From the NCBI GenBank assembly GCA_949752735.1, contig OX457044.1, positions 12,883,294 to 12,947,293 of the forward strand: DNA of 64,000 nt, written 5' to 3'. A program made the translations under genes and the position numbers. Positions within the stretch are counted from its first letter, which is position 1, and each line of letters opens with the position of its first letter. The notes beneath the pieces are model-generated. The model worked only from the letters and a program-made list of their open reading frames with translations. It had not been told where the DNA came from and ran no database searches. Source of the DNA: Lumbricus terrestris (taxonomy: Eukaryota; Annelida; Clitellata; Crassiclitellata; Lumbricidae). This document shows, piece by piece, positions 46,844 through 57,726 of this stretch.

Positions 46844-47823
46844 GTCTCGGCGTGAGACGGGTCACGATGCTGGCTTCTTCAGCTTTTTTAGCGTCAGCTG
46901 CATCGACCAAGACTCTCAGGATGGCCATCCTTGACCGCGAAGAACTGATGGATGTCTACGAGAATGAAATCTACGAGGCTCGCAGTTCAACGTTGCCTGG
47001 AGATGAGGGGTCAGCATGGAATAAACAGAAGACATGGGACAGACCCTTGATCGACCAAGACAGGGCGATGGTGTGGTCCGCGAACAGCGACCCGCTCAAC
47101 CGAGCCAGACTGGGAGCGATCTCAGCGCCTCACGCCGGAGACTGGCTATCCACCGTACCAGTTGCTTCGTGCGGTCTAGGCCTTAGCAACGAGGCAATGC
47201 GGGTGGCGATCGGCCTACGCCTGGGTCTCAACCTGTGTGCCCCACATCAGTGCCAATGTGGCGAGTCGGCGGACCCCGGGGGCCACCATGGGCTGGTGTG
47301 CAAGAGATCGGAAGGCCGATCAAGCCGACACTTTGCTATGAACGACATCGTATGGAGATCACTCAAAAGAGCGGACATCCCAAGCTCAAAAGAACCCCCA
47401 GGGCTCCTTCGCACCGACGGTAAGAGGCCAGATGGGGCGACGCTCATTCCGTGGGCTGGAGGAAAATACATGACCTGGGACGCAACCAGCATACATACTT
47501 GCGCCGTATCATACATAAATAAGTCAGCGACAACACCTGGGAGTGCCGCTGAACTGGCCGCCTCGCGCAAAATAGCAAAGTATGCAGAGCTCCCCGCAAC
47601 ACACAACTTCGTGCCAATAGCTTTAGAGACATTAGGTCCAATAAATTTGTCAGGTCGTGAGTTCCTTTTGGAATTAGGTCGTCGGCTGACTGAAGCCACG
47701 GGCGACCCTCAGGAGACCAAATATCTGTTTCAGCGCCTGTCCATCTGTACGCAGCGCTACAACGCAATAGCGTTTAGAGGGACCTTTATGCATGACATCG
47801 GGGACGAGGTCCTAGATTCCTAG
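46844..47823 (+). CDS. RLE-type non-LTR retrotransposon copy A, C-terminal ORF
   Basis: 326 uninterrupted codons from the junction with (AAT)n to a stop at 47823. In order: post-RT region (GLGVRRVTMLASSAFLAS), CCHC knuckle CQCGESADPGGHHGLVC near 47251, then the restriction-like endonuclease core with KRPDGATLIPW (RPD at 47425-47433) and a second Asp in MTWDATSIHT, then a conserved C-terminal region (ETLGPINLSGREFLLELGRR). CCHC followed by RPD-(about 15)-D is the signature of R2/R4/Hero-type non-LTR elements, whose endonuclease nicks specific targets. The RT is lost by 5' truncation. A short 3' UTR with AATAAA and an (AAT)n tail follow. Confidence 0.85.
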
Positions 47824-47891
47824 TTGCATTTAGTACTCTTCGGAGTAGATGTTAGAATAGGAAATTATCTGTTTTACAATAAAGGAAGTTG

Positions 47892-47892
<1 letters not shown>

Positions 47893-47969
<77 letters not shown>

Positions 47970-47983
47970 TATAATAATTATTA
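47893..47983 (+). repeat. (AAT)n microsatellite between copies A and B
   Basis: It is the 3' tail of copy A passing into an imperfect ATT/AAT junction at the 3' end of antisense copy B. Confidence 0.9.
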
Positions 47984-49463
47984 TAACAATCATTTATTAA
48001 ACGAAACATTTTTTACAAGAAAAAGCATAAAAAGTTCTTTGTTCATGAGTTAGCGACCTTCATCACAGGACAACTGTGGGAACGTGCCTCGAAATGCCAC
48101 TGCATTAAATCGTTGCGTACAAATTGAGAGGCGTTGGAAAAGGTACGTGGTTTCGAGAGGGTTACCAGTTGCCACTGACAAACGCCGTCCAAGTTCAGTT
48201 AAAAATTCAATGCCTGATCTGTTTATGGGGCCAAGTGTTTCAAAGGCAATGGGGACGAAGTCATGTGTTGCGGGGAGGTTAGCATACTTTACATTTTTTC
48301 GTGTTGCTGCTACTTCGGCCGCACCCCCGGTGTAGTCGATGTCACGTGGATGTATGAGGTGGCGCAAGTGTGGATGCTAGTGGCATCCCAGGCAACGTAT
48401 TTGCCTCGCGACCATGGTATCAGGTCGTTTGCCATCGGTTCGGAAAAGCCCAGGCGGTTCTTTTGTGCTTGGAGTATCCGCTCTCTGAAGGGCCCTCCAA
48501 ACAATGTCATTAAGCGCGAAGTGTCTGCTGGCTCGCCCCACAGGTTGTTTACAGACCAGACCGTGGTGACCTCCTTGATCCACCAAATCTCCACAATGGC
48601 ACTGGTGTGGCGCGTTGAGGTTTAGACCCAAGCGTAAACCAATAGCCACCCTGACGGCCTCATTGCTAAGACCTAGCCCACATGATATTAAGGGCACAGT
48701 AGCCATCCAGTCCCCGGCGTGTGGAGATGCCACCGCTCCAAGTCGGGCCCTGTTGAAGGGGTCGTTGAGTGATGTCCAAACATCAGATTTGTCTATGTCA
48801 ATCAATGGTCTGTCCCAGACCTTCTGCTTAGACAACGCAGCCTCATCTCCACTCGGATGTGAATTGACGCGGGACTGTAAGATTTCATTTCTCAGGTCAT
48901 CCGTCCAATCATCGCTGCCGAGAATTGCAGTCCCGAGATCTCTGGTTGATGCAGCTGACGCTAAGTACGCAGAAGATGCCAGCATCGTAACCCTTCTAAT
49001 CCCAAGACCACCGTCTCTGATTGGGAGCGTAGCCTGTTTCCACTGGACGTCATTAAGCTTGATGTTGATGATTGCTTCCAGCCCGATCCTCATCAGATCA
49101 TCCAATGACTCCAAGAGGGGGTGACCCCAGCATGGTGCAGTCCTCAATAAATAAGACACCTTCACTGACCCGAAGCATGACCGTAGCAGCATCACCGCCC
49201 CTTGTACAGGCAAACTAAGCAAATCCTTTACTGCCTTGTCTAATTTCTCTTTGGTTTTGCAGTGCGTCATCCAGTGCCTTTCATTTGAAGAGCGGAGCCC
49301 CAAGAAATATCATAGACTCTCGGTTAATCTGCTTGAAATTGACGAAGCATTCTTCAGATAATATAATTCATTCATCGCCAAGATTTCACATTTCTCTCGA
49401 TTCAATCGGATACCTAATCGGATACCTAATCGGATACCTAATCGGATACCTAATACCTATCAT
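47984..49463 (-). pseudogene. RLE-type retrotransposon copy B (antisense)
   Basis: Closely related to the copy at 60547-62552. From 49463 downwards: RT C-terminal palm and thumb (a REKCEILAMNELSEECFVNF stretch), RRVTMLASSAYLASAAS, CCHC (CHCGDLVDQGGHHGLVC), endonuclease region and the conserved C-terminus to a stop near 48053. Lesions: a TGA and small indel near 49240-49303, and a deletion with frameshift across the RPD...D motif near 48410-48430, which destroys the endonuclease site. It is 5'-truncated, with a 12-bp tandem repeat at its 5' junction. Confidence 0.85.
49405..49456 (-). repeat. 12-bp x4 tandem duplication at the 5' junction of copy B
   Basis: CGGATACCTAAT is repeated four times (plus-strand reading) exactly where the retrotransposon begins. 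The related copy at 60547 has one unit in that position. It therefore arose at insertion or by later slippage. Confidence 0.85.
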
Positions 49464-49475
49464 TATAATAATAAT

Positions 49476-49534
<59 letters not shown>

Positions 49535-49536
49535 TA
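49464..49536 (+). repeat. (AAT)n microsatellite between copies B and C
   Basis: AAT triplets, interrupted near the left end. Confidence 0.9.
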
Positions 49537-49938
49537 ATAAGGCCGGACGGTGTGACGCTTATTCCCTGGTCATGTGGGAGTTGTCTCACTTGGGATGTGA
49601 CAGTGTCAGACATTTTTGCGGCATCGCATCTGGCAGCAACATCAGCAGGAGCGGGCGAGGCCGCAAACCAGGCAGCCGTCGCCAAAAGAACAAAGTACGC
49701 CGCAGTCACTCGGACACATGCCTTCGTGGCGGTGGCATTAGAGTCCGGTGGTTCTTGGAGCTCGGAGGGACTGGACTTTGTTTTAGACCTGGGACGAAGG
49801 TTGACCGAGGCGACTCAGGACAGACTCGAGACGAGTTACCTTCTTCAAAGAATCTCGGTGGCAGTCCAGCGGGGGAACGCTATCTGTTTCTCATCCACAT
49901 TGCATTTGTAACAGTGATATAAGCTAGATAACTGTGAG

Positions 49939-49945
<7 letters not shown>
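49537..49945 (+). pseudogene. RLE-type retrotransposon copy C, 3' end only
   Basis: The copy begins inside the endonuclease motif (RPDGVTLIPWSCGSCLTWD) and runs 124 codons to a stop near 49911, including LDFVLDLGRRLTEATQDR and SVAVQRGNAICFSSTLHL. The sequence differs clearly from copies A, B, D and F, so it is a separate subfamily. The frame is intact, but only the last tenth of the element is present. It ends in an (AAT)n tail. Confidence 0.75.
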
Positions 49946-49975
<30 letters not shown>

Positions 49976-49983
49976 TATTATTA

Positions 49984-50064
<81 letters not shown>

Positions 50065-50071
50065 TTTCAAC
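49942..50071. repeat. Convergent (AAT)n-(ATT)n junction
   Basis: AAT repeats switch to ATT repeats near 49975. It is the tail of copy C meeting the tail of antisense copy D. Confidence 0.9.
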
Positions 50072-50444
50072 CTTTATTGAAACATCACTCAAGCTTAAAA
50101 CAAAAATCAAAAAACAGAAATGTGTTCAAGCGTAGAGTGCATTGTTCTCGTCTCCGGGGTGTGGTGCAAATGTACCTCTAAAGGCAACGCCGTCGAATCG
50201 CTGTGTGCAAATTGATATCCTCTGGAAGAGGTAGACAATCTCCCTTGGATCGCCGGAAACAGTGGCACAACGGCGGCCTAACTCAAGCAAAAACTCTCGA
50301 CCAGCGCGATTGATGGGGCCCAACGATTCAACAGCAATGGGCACAAACTCATGGAAGACAGGAAGAGTGGAATATTTTTTGCATTTCCGGTCCGCCGCAT
50401 GTTCCGCAGCTCCTCCAGTTGATGAAAGATGTATGTAGGACACT
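50072..50444 (-). pseudogene. RLE-type retrotransposon copy D, 3' part
   Basis: The minus-strand frame (50126-50443) starts SYIHLSSTGGAAEHAAD, includes ESLGPINRAGREFLLELGRR and ends at a normal stop, then a 3' UTR. It is the C-terminal end of the copy whose 5' part is at 58732-60241. The reading frame joins exactly across the inserted Polinton-like element once one copy of GACACT is removed. Confidence 0.85.
50439..50444. repeat. Target site duplication, left (GACACT)
   Basis: Identical to 58732-58737. 6 bp is the Polinton/Maverick duplication length. Confidence 0.9.
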
Positions 50445-50950
50445 AGTAGAGGGGTACCAATCGTTTGACACCCAATTCTAGGAACGGCGACTTCTAGGAA
50501 AGGCGCTTCTAGGCTTCTAGGCCACGCCTACCTAGGCTATAGGCTTCTAGGCTTCTAGGCCACACCTACCTAGGCTTCTAGACTACCCATACCTAGGCTA
50601 ATAGTGCTTCTAGGCTACACCTAATTAGCATACAGGCTACCAGCGCACTTCCAGGAACGCCCTACCTAGGCTAATAGCGCTTCTAGGCTACACCTAATAA
50701 GCTTCCATGAATTCTAGGCTAGACCTAATTAGCATACGAGCGACCAGGGCTTCTAGGGAACTTCTAGCTAATAGCGCTTCTAGGGCTAATAGCTCGCTTA
50801 TACTAGGGCCTCCCTACTCGGCTTGCAGCGCTCCCAGGAACTCAATTCGCTAATTTATTATGATAATTATTATGTGCACGCGGATTTCCGGGACATACCG
50901 CGATTTTCGGCGCCATACCAGGAACCATTTCCCAAGCGGAGCGAGAATTC
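50445..50950 (+). repeat. Left terminal inverted repeat, about 506 bp
   Basis: It matches the reverse complement of 58214-58731 with about ten differences, including one missing TCTAGGCT unit near 50510 and a rearranged stretch near 50757-50790. Most of it is reiterated TTCTAGGC / CCTAGGCTAATAG words. Confidence 0.9.
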
Positions 50951-51225
50951 CTAAGAGAACCCAATCAGCGTGCGAGAATTCCTAAGAGAGCCCAAACAGG
51001 AAGCGAAACCCACAACAGCCCAGGAAGCGGCAGCCATTCAGGAAGCGAGAATTCTATAGAGTGCCCAATCAGAATGCGAGATTCACAATAGCCCAGGAAG
51101 CTTCGCCCAAGCAGCATGCGAATTCCATTCTAGCCCAAACCCCATGCGCAATTAGAAGGTGAGAATCTTGCTAGTAGGAAATTTCTAAGTATGAATGAAC
51201 AAACACGATATTTTTCATAGCAATT
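50951..51225. repeat. Subterminal GAATTCCTAAGAGA repeats
   Basis: Imperfect units containing GCGAGAATTCCTAAGAGA and CCCAGGAAGCG recur every 30-60 bp between the left repeat and the polymerase 3' end. Confidence 0.6.
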
Positions 51226-51229
51226 CTTT

Positions 51230-51600
51230 ATTATACAGGCATTAAACAATCTTTATGTTAATATGGTTGTGCAATACCTTGCGCGATGGTGCAATATCTT
51301 CATTTATTTACAATGTTCGCCGCATAGTTCAAATATCTACAGAGTTCATCAATTTTTTCGCACAGTCTTCATTTCTTTACAATGTTCGTATACTGCGATT
51401 GCGCAATACCTTGCGCGATGGTGCAATGGCATCATTTATTTACAACGTTCGTCACATAGTTCAAATATCTATAGAGTTCGACGAGCATACGAGGTTTATC
51501 TACAATCTTCGCCACATAGTTAAATTCCACTATCTACAGAGGTCTTGATTTTCGCAGAGTCCATTATTTACAACGTTCGAAGACTTTTTCACATTTCAAC
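51230..51600. repeat. Tandem repeat downstream of PolB
   Basis: About four imperfect units of about 60-75 bp containing TTTATTTACAATGTTCG, CATAGTTCAAATATCTA and CAGAGTTC. They would lie in the 3' UTR of the polymerase transcript. Confidence 0.6.
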
Positions 51601-51603
51601 TAA

Positions 51604-54600
51604 CTACAAAGTATGTACAATATTTACATTTGGAATATTCACATGGCCGTAAGCTAAGGATTCTGACGAATTTAAAAGATATCGTTTGTCGTCGTACGGG
51701 GAGAGAGCCGCCTTTCGCACTTCTACCGTATGCAGCTCATGCTTCTTACTTTGGATAACGCAGAATTTGGAGCTAGTGGGCTTCTCTTCCAGGATACATG
51801 CTCGATATTCCGAATGTCTAATACATTTCTTTACAAATCCCCGTTTTATCCCCTTGGCGGTCTTCTTTTCCTTCTCCCCGGCCAACAACAAACTATACAT
51901 TTTTGAGCGAAGCCCACAAAATTCAACTACGGCATCACCATTGCATTCGTCCTTGAACTTCCCAATTACTTTTGCATTGGAGCGGCTGTGTAAAAAGTGC
52001 TCACAGGGATAATCGGAAGTGTCGTACTCGTCTAAGTTGTGCTGCATGTCAAGATAGACGTCTTTTGTAAAGATATGGTAACACAGACTGTCAGTGTCTG
52101 TGAAAAGGAGTTTGCAGGCAGATCCATAAATGGGGATTATATGCTGGTAATGAAATTCGTACATTTTCAATTTTGAAATATCCAAAATGCACATGCCGGC
52201 GTAAAGGGGTTTGTTGAGGAAAACGTTGGAATTTGTTAATTTTATCACAGTCAAATCGTCATTTATTATATTGTAGGATTCAAAATTGGGTCGGGCCACG
52301 AAACGTTTGGCTCGTTTCGCGTTGGTGACAAGCTTCACGGCAAGGTGCTACCTATTATTTTGCATTGTTTTTCCATAAATTGAGTTGCTCATTAATTTAA
52401 AGAGGTCTTTTTCAAAGGAAGATTTTGCAACCTGCCGTTTGGAAGTGTTAAAGTCGATATATGGCTTCAGCCATCGACTTTGGCGAAACTCGAGGATGTT
52501 ATGAATTTTGGTCAAACGCATGCCCATTTTCAGATAGAATTGTAAATTTCTGTAATGAACAACGTACCGGGTCTTTGCCATGAGATTGGGCACCAATTTT
52601 GTGACCCCGGTACCGATTTTAGCCGAAATTTTCTGCTAAACGGACTTTGCGTATGGGGATATCATGTCCGGTCGTATGTGAAGCGTCTCTGGAGCAAGGG
52701 GATAGTCATTATGATCGTCGTGAAGATGAGAAGGATAGTCCAAGTCAACGTCCAAAATATAACCCAAATCGTCGTCTGTCGATTTAGTGTTCAAGTCAAA
52801 GTCTGAAATCTCGTCGTCGTCCAAAAATCGGAATTTACCCGTCGGGAGCGGTTCGGACATGGCGTAGCCGTAGAGGTTGTTACAATCCAAATACATGATG
52901 TAACTGTTTGGACTGTTCGGGTCGTATCCTTGGGCGAGATACGGATTGTTGGCCTTTGCGTACCGATTAGAAATCATGGATACGCCGCCTCTCATGCCCC
53001 GCTCCACAAACAGGTAAATGTCCGGGTCGGTAATCAAGTCCAAATTTACGTTCGTCATGCGCAAGCACGCGTCAAAGCTAAGTCCGGGGCTGCTGTAATA
53101 GTGAAGCGGGTCCAATTTATAAAAGTCCAAGGACATGGCACGAAAAGATTCGAAAACATCAGCCAGTAAAATGACGTCTGTCTGCAAATACAGATTGTGA
53201 TAGTCCTGCATTGTTGTCATATTAAAAGTCTGCCAAATTTTCTGGGCATAGTCGTAGTCGTCCTGCGAAATGTCCTCGTCGGTCAATTTGCAGAAGAAAC
53301 AGCCTTTGAGAGGCAGAGTCCTTTCGGTCATTCTGCAGGCCGAAGTCATGTATTCGTAGGGAAATACTCCCTTACGCAAAAGCAATTTGTACTCGGCCGG
53401 AAAAATTCGCCGCAAATGTTTGAATTTCGAATCATCCTCTTTCGATAAATTTTTGACCAACACGTCCAAACCGCAGTTTAGAAATTGGAGGGAATCCAAA
53501 AATCGAATATTATTCACTTCGAACGAAAGATATTTTCCCATGTTGGTTGCAATGACATTTATTTCTTGCTCTGCAAACTCCCTTGTCATGTTTTTAAGAA
53601 TAAGATGAGAATCGTACCCTTTAAGGTTATGAAAGATGACGGGAAGAAGATAGTTTGCAGATTTGCCTTTCTTAGATTTGGTGGGTTTGCGAAACTTGAG
53701 TTTTAGATTGCAAGGAGAGCAAAGAGCAGAAACAAAGTTACCAGTCATGTGACAGTGGTGTCGAACTTTGTTGGAGCCAGAAAAAGCGATAGAGCAAGAA
53801 GGACATGCAACACAACTTTCAAATTCTATCCGCTGCGCTGGGTCATTGGAATCATTGGCTTGTTAGTGGCCAAAATTTTGTTAATGCGCGTTTGTTCGGA
53901 CTTTACATGCGAAAAGAAATGGGACATTACGTCAGGTCCCGAGTACGTATATGGCTTGTTGTCATTCAAGTGTGGAAAAGACGACACCGTCAAGCAGCAG
54001 AAGCCGCTGGGCGTATGAGTATCGAGAATTTTTGTTGCGGCGCCGCCGGCAGCCGCAGTGTCGTTTGGCGAGAGATAGCTCTCGAAATCCGAATATATTA
54101 CATAAGGCACAGGCATCTCATGCTGTGTGTTTGTAAATGCCAGATTTGAATTTTCAGGGGTCGGATATCGCACGGACTGCAAGCCGTGCTTGCCGCAGTC
54201 ATTCATATGCGCATGCTTCCCAGCAGCAGCGGCGAAACAGTGTAGACAGTAAGGGCAAGGGAAAATTCTGTTAGTACCAGAATTTCTTCTCCTTAGAAGA
54301 GCAGCAAGATTGCGAATGGTAATATAGTGACGTTTCTCCCCATCATCAAGAAGCAAAAGATTTACAATATGTTTCCTCCCCTGTGAGCACTTGCGTATAG
54401 GGGCGTAAAGGTTTTGTCGTCGGGGTTTGAGTATATGACATTGATTGAATACTCAGGGTTGAGAGATTCAAAGAGAGGAATTTGGTCGATGATCATTGGA
54501 AACTTTAAGTCGTCGGTATGAAGCTCTTTCAGATATCGCCTGTAGATGCTTATTCGCTCTGCATGTTTAGCTTGATAATGACTGACAGCCAGCGTTGCAT

Positions 54601-54930
54601 AGAGAAAGCAGAATTCGTCATCGTTGTGAAGGTTCAGAGTTGCATGCTTATTTGCAATATATTGCGGGGTGGGAATGTATGTGGACGCACCTATTGGCAT
54701 TACAAAGTTTGAAATCAGCCACGCCATTTACCAACCATCCAGAACTCTGGCTCGTGAAGACGTCTACCAATTCGTCTATGCGATGTACGGCGTCTTGCAG
54801 CTGGTCGGCGATCTGCGACGGATGCAGCAGTGTTGCCGGCACGGACTTGAAATATCCGACCGTCTGTGCATCTCCGTCTGGCGTGGATCGTTTGAAGTCC
54901 ACGTCGACCGCCACGTACCATTTCACCGGC
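51604..54930 (-). pseudogene. Protein-primed family B DNA polymerase, main exon, broken
   Basis: Acceptor TTTCTATAG at 54931 opens the exon in phase with the upstream exons. In order: N-terminal domain with an SSGW motif (about 54730) and NDDEFCFLYATLAVSHY (about 54600); a C-C-H-C finger (54257-54195); Exo I YSDFESYL (Asp at 54089); a C-x2-C...HCH zinc site near 53800; Exo II FHNLKGYDSHL (53613); Exo III YLQTD (53178); motif A YLDCNNLYG (Asp 52887); motif B NSIYGK (about 52365); motif C DTDS (52098); thumb KKTAKG. All catalytic residues remain. Lesions: frameshifts near 54695, 54358 and 53835, and in-frame TAG at 52636-52638 and 52348-52350. DNA_pol_B_2 type, as in Polintons, adintoviruses and linear plasmids. 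Confidence 0.9.
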
Positions 54931-55261
54931 CTATAGAAATATTGATATTTTTCTAAATACGAATCGACTAAGTCCTACTATTGCATTGAATAATTTCTAA
55001 GTTCAATAACTTGAGAACTTGGGCTGCTCTAACAGAAAAGTTCTAAGTCCAAACGATAGAGAATTGTAATTGCAAACAATCTTGTAGAGTAAAATTTTTC
55101 TAAGTCCAAGAAATAAAGACACAAAAATTGTCTAAGTCCAGCATTTTAGAGCGAAAATTTTTCTAAGTTGCATGCTTTAGAGCAAAATTTTTTTTTTCTA
55201 AGTATAAGAAATAGAGAGACAAATTTTCTAAGTCCAAATTGTCTGTGTAAGACAAACTCAC

Positions 55262-55568
55262 CCTTCGTCGCTGAATGTGGCTTCCAGAGCGTCCGTCATG
55301 CGCGCCGCTTCTCCCAGCAGCATCCCGTGAACATCTGTTGTTTGCGGAATGGGAAACGCCACATCCATAAAGGCATTCTGAGTCGATGTGCGAAGCCCTG
55401 GAGTGCGGGCTTTCTTCTGGCAGGTGACACACACATCTTGACCGGCTCGGAAGAAGCGAGGCGGTCTTCGGCACTTGCACTGCGAGCACTCTTTCCGCTG
55501 CAGATACGTTTCACAAAGCCCGTTCACCAAGTTGGTCACCTTGTAGCTTCGACAAGATGCGCACCAAC
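55262..55568 (-). CDS. PolB gene exon 6: cysteine-rich (zinc-binding) segment
   Basis: Acceptor ATATCTTTAG and donor GAAGG|GTGAGT bound 307 nt. The product has WCASCRSY, then ECSQCKCRRPPRFF and DVCVTCQKK: CxxC-type pairs consistent with one or two zinc ribbons. A Met/Ala-rich region follows. It ends in phase 2, and the next exon (54930 downwards) starts with the one base needed to complete a glycine codon and enter the polymerase frame. The cluster resembles none I can name. It may bind DNA or a partner protein. Confidence 0.7.
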
Positions 55569-55689
55569 CTAAAGATATATCACAAATTGTAAGAATATAA
55601 CATTCTAAAGAGTGAAATGTATGAAGAGTTTGATTGATGATAATGCGACAGATCTACATGTAAAAAGAGAAGTGTGGGCGTGTGCGTGT

Positions 55690-55703
55690 GTGTGTGTGTG
55701 TGT
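55690..55703. repeat. (GT)n tracts in intron 5
   Basis: Two short GT runs, 55686-55703 and 55771-55792, each followed by a ...CACACAGGAAGA(G/A)TGTAAAAGATA copy: an intronic direct duplication. Confidence 0.6.
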
Positions 55704-55847
55704 GTAACACACACAGGAAGAGTGTAAAAGATAGGCTATTCAAAGCGAAATATCTACAAACAAAGAATTCAATGTGTGTGTGTGTGTGTGTGTTGCACAC
55801 AGGAAGAATGTAAAAGATATTCTGTTTAAAATGTTAAAGCTCCTTAC

Positions 55848-56081
55848 TTGATGTGTTGGGCTCTGCTGGAGATGCCGACCTCGCATCCCTGTCGCTGGAG
55901 TTGGCCGCCGCAGCCGCTGCCGGGGTCGCACCCGCCACCGAGCCGCCGGATCCGAAGCTGGTCGCCGCTCTCCTCATGCTCAAGTCCAAGGCTGTCGAGT
56001 TGACGTTTTCGGTGTCTGGCGCCGGCGTCGATCTCCTCATGCTCAAATCCAATGCCACTAGGCCGTCGTTTCCCGGCAGAT
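55848..56081 (-). CDS. PolB gene exon 5: two ALDLSMRR motifs
   Basis: Acceptor CTATATGATGCAG and donor ACATCAA|GTAAGG bound 234 nt (phase 1 in, phase 1 out). The product contains ALDLSMRR twice, 20 residues apart, in a low-complexity Ala/Ser/Gly-rich context. P/A-x-D-L-S-x-R/K is the docking motif for the CtBP corepressor, used by many transcriptional repressors and by some DNA-virus early proteins. Here the position that is usually Pro is Ala. Duplicated short linear motifs in a disordered region suggest a real interaction site, but this is inference. Confidence 0.7.
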
Positions 56082-56244
56082 CTGCATCATATAGAAATAT
56101 CAAATACAAATTTCTTTACAAACTGTCGTATTTGAAAGTATTGATTACAAAAATATAAAATTCTGTGTTCGTGATGTATAAGTCTGTTGAAATTGCTCAA
56201 TGTGTTGGATAAGTTTAAAACATTTTTCGAAAACATATACTTAC

Positions 56245-56292
56245 GGGTTCGCTTTGGTGCACGGCCAGTGTTCGAATCTGCCTTTCTTTTAG
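56245..56292 (-). CDS. PolB gene exon 4: basic, NLS-like
   Basis: 48 nt between TTTTGTATTGTAGAG and CCC|GTAAGT. In the phase set by exon 3 it encodes KRKADSNTGRAPKRT, which has the spacing of a bipartite nuclear localisation signal. The alternative upstream AG would put exon 5 out of frame with an immediate stop, so this acceptor is preferred. Confidence 0.65.
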
Positions 56293-56443
56293 CTCTACAA
56301 TACAAAATTATTCGCCATGTATAAAATCTTACAAAATATTTTAAATAACGCAAGTATTTCACTTTAAATACCAAATTTTTAAAATAATATATTTTGATCA
56401 ATATAATTTTTATCAGTTTACAAATGAAAGTATTAAAACTTAC

Positions 56444-56500
56444 CCATTTCTCGAATCCTCTCTTTCAGTTGAGCTTCAATTTTCGCACGTATGCTGCTGG
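56444..56500 (-). CDS. PolB gene exon 3: short helical segment
   Basis: 57 nt between TTTTCTTTAG and ATGG|GTAAGT, phase 1 in and out. It encodes SSIRAKIEAQLKERIREM, a charged amphipathic helix candidate. Confidence 0.65.
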
Positions 56501-56931
56501 CTAAAGAAAAATAAATATTTGAGAATCTGTGTGTGAGTCCTAAGGCACATAAAGTTTAAGAATATATTCTACCAGATTCCTTGTGCGTCAAATACGCGTA
56601 ATTCGGAAAAAGTTTGCTATGCGCCAGAATATCCCAACTTCGGCTACTTAATTTTTCTCTCAGACCGGTACGAATCGCACTACTTTTACAAAAATGCTAA
56701 ATTTCAAAGCAAAAGATTTCAAGTCAAGATCTGCTGGATTCTGAAGCTGCTGTGTGACAGCAATCGTCTGGCGGCCAAATTTATATCGTCGGGACTACTT
56801 TCTTGATGTATTTCTACGCGAAATAGTTCCAAGCGCTCGGAAGGATATGCCGCGGTGGTGATGCGGTCGAGCGCATGTGTGTGTGTTGCACACACATAGG
56901 AAGATTGCAAAAGGCCGCAAAGACAACTTAC

Positions 56932-56985
56932 TTGGCTCTCCAGAGTCCGATGAGGGGCCTGCCTGCAATTCGCCGTTGCTGAGAT
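56932..56985 (-). CDS. PolB gene exon 2
   Basis: 54 nt between TATCTCTTACAG and CCAA|GTAAGT. It encodes LSNGELQAGPSSDSGEP, acidic and Ser-rich. The phase fits exons 1 and 3. Confidence 0.6.
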
Positions 56986-57079
56986 CTGTAAGAGATAATA
57001 GTATAGGGCATAAAGCGCGAAACTTTAAAGTGTGAGATTCTTATAAGTGTAATAATAATACTTATGAGCCGGCAATATC

Positions 57080-57320
57080 TGCCTAAGTTAGCGTGTTTCT
57101 GTTGGAATCTTTCGCTAATACATTGAAATATGTTTTACCATATGGTTTATCATATGGTAAAGAAATGCCCTATATGGCATGTTAATATGTGTAGTATGTA
57201 TAAAGCCTAACATATCACGCTGCTGTTGGCGTCTTTCGCTGATAGAATAAAGAGCATATTATCATTTGGTAAAGAAATGCACTATATGCTTTATCATATG
57301 GTAAAGAAATGCACTATATG
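57080..57320. repeat. Repeats in intron 1
   Basis: Three copies of TATCATATGGTAAAGAAATG followed by CNCTATATG at about 57149, 57260 and 57291, with CATATG palindromes. Possibly regulatory; no function is evident. Confidence 0.55.
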
Positions 57321-57726
57321 AGTCGATAATCTATGTGGAGCCCCTATCGTGTTCGCTTCACAGTGTGAGGCTGGTCTGTTTCATTATCACCACGCAGTCT
57401 TTCCGTAATATGCTTCTAAGAGCCGCTATAAAGATTTAAAATAAAATAAGAATTTAGTAGAGTCGTAATAATAATAATATTATTTTCTATTCATTTCAAA
57501 AATGCAAGGAATTTTCCTTTCATTCGTCATTTTGATCCCTGGAAAAACGCTCGGCAAAGGATTTCACTAGCACACTACCACCTTTCAGATCTATAGACCT
57601 ATTATACAGCAAGCGTCTGCAAAATATCAGCACAAAGAAAATATTTATTACGTTCTATTCGAATATCCAGCGAATTTACTGCAAAGCCTTAACTTAGAAA
57701 ATTTATTTTAAAATAATTATACTCAC

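Noticed and set aside
51604..52640. TAG readthrough or recoding in the polymerase
   Set aside because: Three frameshifts in the same exon make ordinary pseudogene decay or consensus error the simpler explanation.
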